Assembly (NCBI RefSeq): GCF_000764305.2
Contig: NW_025936019.1
Coordinates: 1-64,000 of the forward strand
DNA: 64,000 nucleotides
From: Hyalella azteca
Taxonomy: Eukaryota; Arthropoda; Malacostraca; Amphipoda; Hyalellidae
Direction: 5' to 3'
In this document: piece by piece, positions 23,572 through 34,990 of the stretch
Numbering within the stretch: position 1 is the first letter of the stretch
How the letters are laid out: every line of letters begins with the position of its first letter
The notes under the pieces: model-generated
What the model was told of the DNA's origin: nothing
Database searches by the model: none
What the model saw: only the letters and a program-made list of their open reading frames with translations
Translations under genes and position numbers: made by a program

Positions 23572-23726
23572 GGTGAAGCGCCTGAGGGAGAGCGGGATCC
23601 TGAATATGCTCGAGAAGAAGGGGATGAGGACGGCAATGAGGTGCTTGTCCGCCACCAACGAGGTGGAGTCGCTTCGACCGCTCGCGTTGAAGGACTTCTA
23701 TGGCGTCTTTCTGCTCTACGTCGGTG
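23572..23726 (+). CDS. Exon of an ionotropic receptor-like gene (pre-TM3/TM4 region)
   Basis: Acceptor TTTGCTGCGCAG, phase 2; donor GGTG|GTGAGC-type at 23727, phase 1. The exon reads RVKRLRESGILNMLEKKGMR, then one Cys, then SLRPLALKDFYGVFLLYVG. This pattern is characteristic of the end of the iGluR/IR ligand-binding domain running into the last membrane helix: (I/V)xxLxEsGIlnxW...C...LxLxDfxGvFxLLxxG. The conserved Trp after the ILN-like motif is absent. No exon for the rest of the helix and tail was found before 25 kb. Orientation and spacing fit the exon at 22617-22775 belonging to the same gene. The gene is incomplete here, either as a pseudogene or because of misassembly. Confidence 0.6.
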
Positions 23727-25489
23727 GTGAGCAATCAATGTCAACAATTCTTAAGCCCATAAATGTTTAAGCCTATAATGCATTCGCCTTGGCATGCCTT
23801 TGAAGATAAATACTTGAAGTTGTTGTTGTTGTGGTTCCGTGGCCTCATTTTTACAAGAGACCCCATTGAAGTTGAGTGCGAAGGCAGACGACAAGACGTT
23901 ACTAATTTGTAAAAACCTTGTTTGATCTGTGATTCACACAGATTTCTCGTGAAAACTATGAGTGTTATGAAATTAATTTGCCTACCTAAGAAATGGCATT
24001 ACTAAACGCCAAAGGCTTAATATTGTAATATTTTGTTTATTTTGGATTAACAACTGTATTTTAGGAATAGAGAACTCTATAAATGGACTGAATACGTACG
24101 TATCAAATGGAAAAAAGTCAAACAGTGGAACGTTCTGGCATCTGCATGAGTAAAAGTAATTCACATCAGCTGAACCTGGTTGCCTGACAATTTATTAACA
24201 GTTTACGTCTGCAAGGAATTTTTCTGAAAAGTTATCCTCGTTCTCAGGTCTTTTTTATCTCGTGTAATGGTTACTGGAGAGGATATTTTCTATCCCTGGC
24301 AGGCTTGGGCTTGGCAACAATATCGTTCATCGTTGAATTAAGCTTCCGCAGCTGGATGAAAGATTCAAGGAGCATTCAGAGCTTCAGCTCACGATGAACT
24401 ACGTGCAATCACGATACCCGCTCCGACTTACACCAACTTGCTGTTGATGTGTTGAAAGCGATACTCGAGTTGACAGCTTCGATAAATATGAATGTAACTT
24501 ATGTAAACAAAATAACACGAATAGAAAAACATGCTCAAAGAAGACATTACTGCAATGTATTCATACATTGAAGGCCATTTAAGTAAAGTGACGGATTGCT
24601 GAATTATAGTTAAGAGAATGTGATTAGTGAGGGTGTAAATTTGAGTAAACTATGGTACCGAACACGATGAACAGATGATGACAAAAAGAAAAAATTTCAC
24701 GACATGCACTTCAACTGATGCATGTTCCTGAATAAGATGATTTATTGAATTTTCGTAGCTCGAGAATAGATCGCAAGAAATATATTATATTAGGAACTAT
24801 ATATTCCATACTGCATTAGGTGAAATATCCGTTATCAGAACATTTTTAAATTTTCCCCTGTTTCTGTGGCTCAGAAAAGCGAGCAGGTTGAAATTTTGTC
24901 GCTGGAACTTCATATATGTATGAAAAATACAAGCATTGCAAATCATGTTACTTTACTTTCGACCATCGTTCGTCTTAACAATAGATCAATGTACATAAAA
25001 TTCGTGCGCTTAATTAGAATAGAAATTAGGCACTGAATAGGATGGTTTCTTTCGACCATCGTTCGTCCTAGCAATAGATCAATGTACATAGAATTCGTGT
25101 GCTTAGACAATATTTATAAGGCAATGAAGAGGGATTTCGACACATGTCGCTTTCAGGATATTACGCCCTCATTAAATTATATTAGGCAATGCAGCCCATC
25201 CTCGACGGACTAAATACGGCAGAATTCATTTCATCAGACAGTCGTTAGCTGAATGTTGTTCCCGTGTAAGGTCATTATGACGGTAACTTCAGCATTCTTT
25301 CAGTTTAATTGATTCAAAATTGAGTATTTCAATTGTTATGATAATTTCATCCCATATCTATCATCTTCTAACGAACGCAACATGAGATTTTTATTCATTA
25401 TGTTTCGAGTAAACCGCGAAAGCCTGAAGGTCACTCGTAATACTAATAACGCAGGACACAATTAATGCCGCAAGATTGCGAAATTGCGA
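23727..25489. other. No gene seen; ~93-bp tandem pair at 24953-25130
   Basis: A GTTGTTGTTGTTGTGG run lies near 23820. Two copies of a unit with TTTCGACCATCGTTCGTC and AATAGATCAATGTACATA lie at 24953-25130. No receptor exon was recognised. Confidence 0.6.
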
Positions 25490-27286
25490 GAGTTACGTAT
25501 CATTCAATCGAAATACTTATTTAAAAATGTCATTCGATCCTATTTCAACTGAAAATATGAAAAATGATCGTTGTGGAGTAGAATATGACAAATTGACGTT
25601 CAAGGATTTCATTGAATTGTTTTTACATCCACTGGAGTAATCCAAAATAAAATACTTAAAAAAAAACAAAGGTCAGCCATCCTACATAATATTCATTTTA
25701 TTTCAGTTGGCCACGCAAATGCACGAAAGAAAATTCTTTTCGAAGTTCTGTAGAAAATTGTATTCGAGGGGATACATTGTTGTTCCCGTATTTATCTGGG
25801 TGCGTAGCTGTAATATAAAGAAAGGTTCGGTAATGAAAGACATTAAAATACGATAGAAGAAGCAATGAATGAACGGCGCTAAGTGATAGTAATATTAGTT
25901 AGGCAAGTGGGTCCTGAAATGGTCTTGTATTTAAGCCAGGCTTTACTCGCCATCACAACAGCGGCGCACCGCGTCACCGCGGCAGCAGCGTCCACAATTT
26001 CTCGGTCGACATTTCATTGAACAAATACGCCTGGAAACGTGCAACAAATTATTGCTTATTGTATTGCCATCGGGAGCTGAGCTTCCCTAAAAGTTTCAGA
26101 GCGCTAGCTAGCGGGAAAGTTGGTGAAATATCGATTGCAAGATTTGATCATCACAAACAGATAGACAGACAGACAGACAGACGGACGGACACGAAAGCGA
26201 GCTAAGAAAAACGTGGTAATAATAATATGCTCAGCGCGCCCTTGGCTGCTCTCTCTGAACTGAGCCAATGTTATCATTGCGAGGCCACGGGTGCAAACAA
26301 AAAGAAAGGGTGACAAGACAACAAGAATTATAGCTTACGAACTGCCTTCTGGTGTACTAAAATAAGCGATACTGACTGTTGTGTTGAAGATAAGCCATAA
26401 AAGTTGTTGTAGGTATCATATGTATTAAATGAATTGTGGATATTCTCTTCATTTGGATTTGCTTTTTTGCGTGGTTGTCGTAATAATGTTACACAACTAT
26501 TGAAAGGTTTTCACTCGTGCTGTGAATTAAAGAAAATAATTCTGCAAGTCACGGAAAGCACCGTTCAGGAATGGGAAGGATAGACCAGAAACGTTGGGCA
26601 TGAAAATTGTCAATGTATTTCACTACTCTGAACTCTCGTAGTTTACTGGATTTGCAGCCTCCTAATCGTACATATGCTTCTCACTAGGAATTAGTGACTT
26701 CTGTACAAACCAATTTATTAAGTCAAGGCCACGTTCTGAATTAGCGCTTATAGTTCAGAATTAGTACTTCTGTTCCAACCAATTTATTGCATATCTGGCC
26801 TCGTAGGAGGCGCCAGCCCCGGACCCTACAGGCTTGTCCCTGAGGATCCGAGTAGGGGCTCCTATATCCTAATCCACGACATCGACTACTCTAAACCTCC
26901 TCTCGTCATCCGTCTCAATCCACCTTGCCAACGTTCATTTTTTGAATGCTCGATCGACATCTGCCGAATACAATTTAAAAAAATGCGCTCCATTAACCAC
27001 AGGAAATTGACGGCTAAATGCTTGTAGGAATTTGATGCACTCCTCATCCGACTAACAGCTACGGTCTTAACGCTGTAATAGAAGACACCTGCTTCTGCCA
27101 TCGACAAGTTGACCTCCCGTAAACCACTGAAGAGTTAAAAAAAAGAAGCAACTTGAATCCCATTATACCAAAGAAAACTTTTTATAATGGGTAATAAAAC
27201 TCTCAAAAAATAATAATACAATTGGATAAGGACGTTGGTAGCCACACTGTAAACGAAATTAAATACGAAATCACGTTGCATCGATC

Positions 27287-27598
27287 ATGGCTACAAGTTC
27301 AAGACATTATCAAATAAAACACTACAACCACGCAAAGGTTATCATCACCGCTGGCACCACAAATATCACAAATGAAACACGCCGACGGCTTCTACGTTTA
27401 CAACACGAAAATTACATCCTCAAAATGCCTGCTAAAATGATGTATTCACCTACTTATCATTTTCAAATGTTACAAAATGGAAGATCACCCTACCAACAAT
27501 GCCCTGCAACCTTCGTGATTCGAATGAATTGCTGCCATAGACCACATGTATACCTAATGTCACAAGCCATTAAAATTGCCTTAACTATACCCCAATGA
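27287..27598 (+). pseudogene. Unrecognised frame shared by both block copies (copy 2)
   Basis: Counterpart of 19213-19479, with the same HAKVIITAGTTNI core and a longer open end. Many of its differences from copy 1 are replacements, so it behaves like neutral sequence. Function unknown. Confidence 0.35.
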
Positions 27599-28432
27599 CC
27601 ATCGTACAAATATTGCCAACTGTTCATACCGCAAACAGGCGATTCAGTCCTCTAGCACACACAACAGGACATAATTAAAAAAAAGCTAACCAAACATACA
27701 TGAACATTGCGAAACAGGCCATATAACAGATAAACATTCCACAACACTGCGTCAATCTCACTAACACGAAGTCAATCAAACTTCCAGTAATAATTTTGGA
27801 AGCGCACATTGCTAGTTTATCCCGTGAGCAAGAATTGGCGCAATGATATCACCATCGCTATGAAATACTTATTATTATTACATGGACGCAACATTTCCGC
27901 TGCGTGACTCAAATGAGATTTTCAACTTCTACTATATAGCACCTCACAATTTCTGGTAAATTATCGTAACTAGAAAGAAAAAATGCGAACTGAAGATCTT
28001 ATTAGAACTCGAAGAAAATTATAGACATGAGGAGACGCGACAAACCAACACAAAGACGTCCACCAACCTCATTCTGAATGATATCTTCAACACCATGAAG
28101 TCAAAACCCCCATCTTCAACAACCACTTTAAAAAAACAGATCGTTCAGAACGATCGCAAAAAGTATTATTAACACATGTCCTAGGCTGGAGCAATACAAC
28201 AGTCCTCAGAAAGTAAAAACGACTATATGTATTTATAACTACACGTTCAAAGGAGAAAACGTATCTCACGCCGGCGTCATTGCAATATATATTCACTAAT
28301 ACTACTAATTAAGATGACATATTTCAATGCGACATGTTTGAGCATTACATGCACTACATGTTACATTACATTACCGAGAATGTAGAAGCACTACATTATC
28401 AGGGGTATTAAATCTTCAGAGTTCTCCAAACA

Positions 28433-28756
28433 GGGCAGGGAGGCCCAGGGGCTACAGTTCAGAGTACCAAGATTGGCGCAGAGAGGCGCGGGTTCAATCC
28501 CAGCTCTGTGCGCCAGTTTCTGGTCAGAATCGGCGAGGAGGCAGGGCGGTTAAAAGTTCAGTTTTCCTCGAGAGGGTCGCTTAATTGGCAAGCATTTGGC
28601 AACTCAGAGACTGGCGCGACACTTAAGCACAGCAGAATTTGTAGCAGAGCTGCGCGTTCGAGACCGCAAAATGCTGTGAATGTTCTGTGATGTTAAGAAT
28701 CGGTGACAGGCCTACGGCCTATTAACTCTGAAACCGCTATTGTTATTATTATTAAA
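28433..28756 (+). mobile_element. tRNA-derived SINE, full-length copy at a defined insertion site
   Basis: The body starts GGGCAGGGAGGCCCAGGGGC, a weakened RNA polymerase III A box. A clear B box, GGGTTCAATCCC, follows at about 28492, then a tRNA-unrelated body and a TTATT/A-rich tail. The paralogous block lacks it: at 20401-20420 the flanking words CTCCAAA and ATAGAGCC are directly joined. Here AAACA occurs on both sides (28428-28432 and 28757-28761), a probable target-site duplication. A shorter relative is at 50497-50742. SINEs need a partner LINE for mobility; the LINE at 2070-4690 has a different tail and is not an obvious partner. Confidence 0.85.
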
Positions 28757-29720
28757 AAACAATAGAGCCTTTCACCTACAGCCTCTTCAGACCTTAACCC
28801 AGTAATCCTCAACATTTCGGCAAATTTTCTCCGATTCACAATTCGCTTATGTAAATCGTTCTTCCGAGCTGACTGGAAACTGAACCAAAGTCGGAAAAGA
28901 AACTGAACCGAAATTAGTTCAAGACACATCCGTCTCAATCATCACACACCACAACTTCCTGGGCATAAAATTTTCACATCACGTCAGAACATAGTCCTAA
29001 CAAACTTACAAAACTCGTACAGATTCGTCATCCTTCATCCTCACCTAAAATACAGATTGAAAATGGCCTTTGTCCGATTATCATTAATTTATCCTACCCT
29101 TCCTCCTCAGACTATCCTAGTCAGCCCTATCCAAACTTAAAAAGTACAAAATTTGGAGTTTTAATCAACACTCACTGGTCAGACTTCATTCCTTCTTATT
29201 CACTCCACGAACAATACAATGTAAACACGTTTAACACGTTCTTTCACGGACATGCCCTCAACATCCTACTCGTCTAATCAATAAACTTTCCTTTCTACAA
29301 CTAACACAACTTTCCTTTCTACATCAACTGACAATACTAATTGTTCAAAAGTTCCAAGATAATATCATGGATGCAACACCACCCTCTTTATTGATAAATA
29401 ACCCACAGGGTGAAAATATTCCTAGGCTTGGGAGAACTTTCGAGTTGAATCGAAAAAGTTATGAATACTAATTCTAGTTTAGTAACGGTTGAACCGATAC
29501 TCGTGAAATTATAACAGACTTCTTGCCGCTTGAAAGTGAATAAATTTCTGGGTTTGAAAATTTTAAAATTTGAATTAAAATAGTTATTAATTCTGATTCT
29601 AATTAAAAAAAGTGAATAAATTTCTAAGTTTGGGAGAATTTTCAAGTTGAATTTGAAAAGTTATTAATACTAATTTTGTTTCAGAAACGGCTGAACTGAT
29701 ACCCGTAACATTCTAAAAGC

Positions 29721-30021
29721 ATTTTTCCTTGGGAAAAATGCATCTTGGCCAAAAATCGAAAATTTCGACTTGTACATTTTAGACTCATTTTAAAAGCCGA
29801 GAAATTGCGCATCTAAGGAGCCCAAAGTCATGTTTGTGCGTTCATTTGTTCGTTCACGACAGCCGTCGAAGAGCAAGTAAAACCCATATCTTCAATGATC
29901 ACACATTTCAGTTTTTCGGATCTCATCCTATGATTTTCAAGCTACACCATTGAGAGATTTACCATTCGATTCGCAAAAAATTGCTAGCGACCATCCAGTC
30001 ACTTTTTTTATTCCTTTGTAG
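29721..30021. other. No gene seen
   Basis: AT-rich DNA ending at an adapter artefact. Confidence 0.5.
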
Positions 30022-30059
30022 CTGTCTCTTATACACATCTAGATGTGTATAAGAGACAG
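30022..30059. other. Nextera/Tn5 adapter junction (assembly artefact)
   Basis: Perfect 38-bp double mosaic end, followed 21 bases later by an N (30081). A frame reading through it starts with the adapter peptide MCIRDS, a known contamination signature. Confidence 0.98.
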
Positions 30060-30081
30060 CTGTTATTCTGTGCGATCTTTN

Positions 30082-30728
30082 AAGGCTCGTTTGAGTTTCG
30101 GAGATTCGACCTCAATCTTCGCTCTGAAGCTAGAGCAGATAGCAGAACGCGCGTTCCCGGCCTCGCTTTATGAGAGGGAGCGGCAACTTGTGAAGAAGTT
30201 CTGGAAAGTGGCGCCCCGTGAGTTCACGAAGGCCATGAGCGACGCACAACGGAACTTATTGCTTTCCACCGGGAAGAAAAACCCGGTGGAAACGGTTGGC
30301 CGAATCAGACAATAAAACGGTTGGCCGAATCTTTCCAATAAAACGGTTAGCCGAATCAGACGATTTGCTGAAGAAATTTTCGGTTGGATGTAACGACCCA
30401 ACCAGCTCTGACGATGGACCTTCTGTCAGACCCATTCGATGGAATGACGCCTGCAATCGGTCACCTAATCAGCGCTCTCCCCCACGTACCATCTAAAATT
30501 CGCGCTTCCAACGGACAGTTAATGTGGTGGGGGCAAGACCGACAGGAGACTCGCACCGCTTCGCGCTGTTATTGGTGTGGTCGATCTGGCCATACCGAGT
30601 CGTCGTGCTGGGAGAAGCGTGGGTGTTGGATGGCGTGTGGAAGTCCTCGGCATTCAAGAGAAGAGTGCCGTAAGTATGATGAAGAGCGGGTGCTGTTTCG
30701 CCCTGTCTGTTCGAAGTGCAGCGGATAA
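30082..30728 (+). pseudogene. Broken Gag (capsid tail plus CCHC zinc knuckle) of an LTR retroelement
   Basis: A first frame to 30315 reads LEQIAERAFPASLYERERQL and SDAQRNLLLSTGKKN, a helical segment like the end of retroelement capsid domains. After a frame change, 30384-30728 gives CYWCGRSGHTESSC, an exact CX2CX4HX4C zinc knuckle. A second, imperfect knuckle (CX3CX4HX4C) follows. Zinc knuckles bind RNA during packaging. A small tandem repeat (30288-30365) sits at the frame break. There is no protease or polymerase downstream; the AACGTT array starts instead. The element is truncated on the left by an adapter junction. Confidence 0.7.
30288..30365. repeat. ~26-bp tandem repeat, three copies
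   Basis: The unit is close to AAAACGGTTGGCCGAATC plus a variable TTTCCAAT or AGACAAT end. Its expansion probably caused the Gag frame change. Confidence 0.8.
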
Positions 30729-30739
30729 TTATTAACGCC

Positions 30740-31565
30740 ATGTTGAAGTCAACGCAACATAATTATTAACGCCATGTTGAAGTAAACAAAGCATAATTGA
30801 CGTAACGCCAAAACAAAGCAACGTTAGAATCATCACAACATTTGAATCGACGCCACGCTGAAATCAACGCAATGTTGAAATTATTCAGCGATGAAATTAA
30901 TTCAACGTTGAAATTAATTCAACGTTGAGATTGATTCAACGTTGAAATAAATTCAACGTTGAGATTAATTAAACGATAACATTATTTAAACGTTGAAATT
31001 AATTCATTGTTGAAATTAATTTAACACTGAAATTACTTCAACGTTGGATATACGCAAAATAAAATAAACGTAACGTTGAAATTAATTCAAAAAATGAAAA
31101 TAAATCAAAGTTGAATAATTTTAAAGTTGCGTTAACTTCAGCGGTGCGTTGATTACACGTTGAATTAATTGCAATTTTGCGTTAATTACGACATTGTGTT
31201 AATTTCATCGTTGTCTTAATTTCAACGTTGTGTTAATTTCAACGTTGTGTTAATTTCAACGTTGTGTTAATTTCAACGTTGCGTTAATTTCGGCGTTGAA
31301 TCAATTTTAACATTGAATTAATTTAAGCGCTGAATTAATTTAAGCGTTGAATTAATTTCAACTTAGAATGAATTTCGATGTTGAAATAATTTCAACGTTG
31401 AAATAATTGCTACATTGAAATAATTTCAACGTTGAATTAACTTTAACGTTACGTTAAATTCCACTCTGTGTTAATTTCAACGCTTTGTTAATTTCATCGT
31501 TGAAGCAAGTTTAAACGTCATATTAATATCGTTGAACTAATCTCAACGTTGAATTAATTTCAACG
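30740..31565. repeat. Array of degenerate ~17-18-bp units built on palindrome AACGTT (copy A)
   Basis: Dozens of units of the type GAAATTAATTCAACGTT change orientation midway: left of about 31100 they read mainly GAAATTAATTCAACGTT, and right of it mainly TTAATTTCAACGTTGTG. The array is therefore itself a large inverted arrangement around 31100-31160. A related array lies at 42995-43735. Confidence 0.88.
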
Positions 31566-33266
31566 CAGTGCTTGTTAGCGATGCAGTAATTGCAAGGACA
31601 GGCACAAAATTAGGAGGAAAAAGTTATCACTTAGAACGGCATAACACCTGTAAAAGAGACCGGAACTTATTTCCAAGAACCATTCCAGACGTCCATCTAT
31701 TCCGTGGTATGGAAGTCCTGAAACATTGTAAACACGGTTTAAATTTAAACGGAAAAAGTTGTTATAACATGCATGGATTTTTGAACACAATACTAATGTT
31801 TTATCGATTTAATTTGTCTTAAATCGCGTTAATCTTGATCGCTGACATGTTTGCTCATCAAAGTGATCGTGGAAGCTCAAAATTTTACTCGTAATATAAC
31901 GTGAAAGCTGGGTCAGCTACATGGAAGTGTAAAGTTCAGTTTGTTCCCCCAAGCCTACAAAGGTAGTTGAATAACCTTACTTCATGCCGGCATGTACTTT
32001 TTTGCATTGAATATGCGGGCAAATTGGTAACGGCAGGAATTTTTAGATCAAAAATGATAGATCTTCCAACAATTTTGTTGAAATATGAAGTTCAACACGA
32101 CACAGAACAGTCAATTGTATGATGACTCTTCGAGCAAGCGCTTTTAACAACGGTGATTTCGTTGCCTTCCTCAATTCGTCATTAGTAAAGTTAGTGAAAT
32201 ATGAGTAGCTAGGTGCGTAGAGTTAAAAATATTTTTTGCTTGTTTCTAATCATCTATGCGTTGACTTTGAAGTGAAAATCAATACATTTAAAATCCTCAC
32301 TTGTGATCAAACTATTATACATTCAATTGTAATTCCTCAGCATTATTGTTAGCTACAATTTTCTTCATATATGCTTATAATGACACACATTTGCACAAAA
32401 CAAATTTTATAATATTGTGAAATCATTAAAATTAGCACTTATTTGAATAACGCAATTTGCAAAAATTCATGCATTTTCTGATGAATGGAAGATTTCCAAA
32501 TGTTAATAAATTATTTTTCAACGAGCAACAGTAAAAGAAAAGGATTGTGCTTAGCGATTGTGCCCTTCCTCATCGCCTATTTTCCAGGTAAAAAAAGTTA
32601 TTAAATTAGTAGTATAATTCATTATATTATTAGGGCTCGGTTTAGTGCTAGACTCTTAAAGCAATATTTTCAGTTTTCCCTCATAACTTTTCAATAATTG
32701 AACTTGACACTTGAAAATCTGCACGAAACTTGAAGATTTCTATTGCTGTATGTGTTCAGAAATTACAAGGCTTTAATTTCTACTTATTTTTGACTAGAAA
32801 GATAAATTAATTATTAATAATCAAATAATTATAGCCCCCCAAAAATAGTTCACTTGAATATCATCGCGTAATCATGCACTAAATAATTGTGCATTTATAG
32901 GATTAATGTGTTTCTTAATTTTAATTTGAGAAATTATAGCAAACAAATTAAATTATAATTTCAGTATAACTGGAAGCTAAACATACAGTTTAGGGAGAAC
33001 AAACAATTAAAAATTAAAAAAAACAGTGAATCTTATTTTTCCAAAGAATTTCGCCAAAATTGCAAAATCACAAAATAGGCTATGTTGTGAAGGAGAATTT
33101 GAGAACATAAAATACGGCAAATAAACTCACCATATGTTCACTGAAAACATTTTCGATGAAAATGCAATGAATTTACTTAGTTACTTGGCACTATATTCTC
33201 CTTGAAATTCTCGGCAAGACGAGTCATTATCACACGAGACAGTCTCGCTTAACTTCAAGTCATTAT
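31566..33266 (+). repeat. Dispersed repeat unit, copy A (partners B 43736-45150 and C 36340-39200)
   Basis: Starts at GTGCTTGTTAGCGATGCAG directly after the AACGTT array and is collinear with copies B and C. Short frames near 31568-31822 (both strands) recur imperfectly in the copies, but I see no proof of coding. It is probably a non-coding or long-dead mobile unit. Confidence 0.8.
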
Positions 33267-33316
33267 TTAGAGATTCACGAGCAGAGTCGCTGGAAGTTGA
33301 TTTACCGCGAGTTGCT

Positions 33317-33661
33317 ATGTCGGATCTTCACCAAAGTTTAAACTTGTTGCGAGCTTCACTGTCGCCAAAGTGCGACGCGGCGAAGGATGCCGTAGTTGAG
33401 CAGCATTTGTTGAACTTACAGCAACATATGGAGCTCCTCGAGGAGGAGGTCGACAGGATTGACAGATTGCTGGAGAGAACCCTACTGAGAGAAAACCATG
33501 CACCTAACTCAGGCGAAGAAGCAGAGGAAGTTGTTGCCAGCGAGGAGCCGGCTACCAGGTCGCCTGTTCGGACCAGGTCTCGGGGATACGTGCGAGACGT
33601 ACCAAGAGTCCAGCCTAGGACACTCGAATATCGTACTCGAAGGCGACGTGAAACACTGTAA
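33317..33661 (+). CDS. Unrecognised coiled-coil protein frame next to an LTR-like start
   Basis: A 114-codon frame with an N-terminal amphipathic/coiled-coil part (about residues 20-60, with LLNLQQHMELLEEEVDRIDR), an acidic linker, and a basic Arg-rich C-terminus (RTRSRGYVRDV, RTRRRRETL). It ends about 35 bases before a polypurine tract and an LTR-like TGTAG. This placement suggests the last gene, or an accessory gene, of an LTR retroelement, but no integrase or RT motif is present. The unit starts just where homology to repeat copies B and C stops (33266), consistent with an inserted element. I cannot name the family. Confidence 0.4.
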   Translation: MSDLHQSLNLLRASLSPKCDAAKDAVVEQHLLNLQQHMELLEEEVDRIDRLLERTLLRENHAPNSGEEAEEVVASEEPATRSPVRTRSRGYVRDVPRVQPRTLEYRTRRRRETL

Positions 33662-33705
33662 GGATTTGGTACCCCAGCGTGATCCCTGGTCTTGGCGGGG
33701 GGGAA

Positions 33706-34746
33706 TGTAGCTGCGCAGTTCCGCAGTCATTTTTGTAAACCAGTGATCCGCTGATAACTTGCGGACTGGGTCGGATTTAGTACGGGTTTTTCTTTTGTAA
33801 CCGGACCGCGTAGCAGAGTGGTTGTCCCGTTCTGTCGTCGTCAGAGTTAGTGTTTCCGGTTTTGAGTGGCGGGTAAGGCTATGGACTGTGAGTCTCCCTT
33901 TACGCTGCCTATGGTTTCGGATGCCTATAGTGTTCGTGTGAATCAGTCGTGTTCGAATTGGTTAACCGAAAATGCCTAAACCTATTCTTTAATCGTGTTT
34001 AGCTTGTCTTGGTGAGTTTTGCTCATTTCGTGTATTGAATTATTACAGGTGGTGTGGGTACTACTAAACTTGGTATCTATCTTCTGGTGAAGCAATTACT
34101 GACACACAGCGGGGAAGATAACTGATACCAGCGGCGCTTTTTACGTTTGGTGACCGGCAGCGCCTGTGGAGTACTGCACCTAAGAACCTTACCTGAATGA
34201 GCTACATCTTTTGGAGAGTTCAGACGCCAATGAAGCGATCTGCTTGTCATTGATTTGCCACCAATCCTCGGCGGCAGGAAATAAAACCCTGGATAATTGA
34301 ACTCGGTGCCCATAAACCGCGAGTTTTATAAATTCCGAGGAGGCATACAAGTGAGCTGAGCCTCGGCATCCATCAGCGGGTTTGGAGGCTCCAAGCGTGT
34401 CACAGCAGTCACGGCCGCCAATTCGTTTAGTTTGTTTAATTAGGCTGTTTGTATTTGGATGTGTGGGCCCGAATCCTTATCAGGGTGGTTCTTTGTAGTT
34501 TTGGGAAGGTTCTTAGTTATAATGTGCATTGTGGAGTAGATAGGGTATATGAATTGTTATATATTTGGGTTATTCTAGTTTCACTGGGTTTTATTACCAC
34601 GCAAGAGTGGGAACTTGTGTAATAAAAATTTAAGAACCAGTTTTTAGAATTTCATTTTTTTACTTTACCTAATTTTTTCAGTTTCCTCACTATCAAGTCC
34701 GAAATAGACGGCGATAGCTAATATATGTTGTTGATCTCCCGCAACA
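33706..34746 (+). mobile_element. Possible LTR of a retroelement (solo or tandem junction)
   Basis: A purine tract GGCGGGGGGGAA (33694-33705) is followed by TGTAGCTGCGCAG, the usual context of a 3' LTR start. About 1.04 kb later the sequence passes CAACA and then TTTTTGGTGGCCAG, which looks like a primer-binding region. AATAAA lies at 34621. No second LTR is in the window, so the ends are provisional. Confidence 0.4.
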
Positions 34747-34860
34747 TATACTTTTTGGTGGCCAGTATGGGGAACTTTAAAATAGCCAATTTCGTTCACA
34801 TGCAAATCATTTTATCGTTATTGATTAATTGCACAGCGCCAGGTTATTATTTTCCACTGA

Positions 34861-34990
34861 GTGATAATATAAAGGTTTGATTGTTGCATCCGTAATGCGT
34901 TTGATTGTTGCACCCGTAATGCGTTTGATTGTTGCATCCATAATAAGTTTGATTGTTACACACATAATACGTTTGATTGTGGCTCCCATT
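34861..34990. repeat. 24-bp tandem repeat, about five copies
   Basis: The unit resembles GTTTGATTGTTGCATCCGTA plus ATGC, decaying to the right. A single related unit follows the 13-bp array near 61320. Confidence 0.85.

Larger units (their letters stand above)
25490..29720 (+). repeat. Paralogous block, copy 2 (partner 18090-21380)
   Basis: Same order and orientation as 18090-21380. Extra here are 25.65-26.2 kb, with a GACA/GACG microsatellite near 26160-26195, and a SINE at 28433-28756. The frame matching 19213-19479 is at 27287-27598. The ~112-bp tandem units are at 29410-29720. Confidence 0.85.

Noticed and set aside
30043..30315. Protein starting MCIRDS
   Set aside because: The start is translated adapter and passes through an N; only the part after 30082 is biological.
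31568..31822. Small gene in the dispersed repeat (either strand)
   Set aside because: Frames are not kept in copies B and C, and both strands are equally open.
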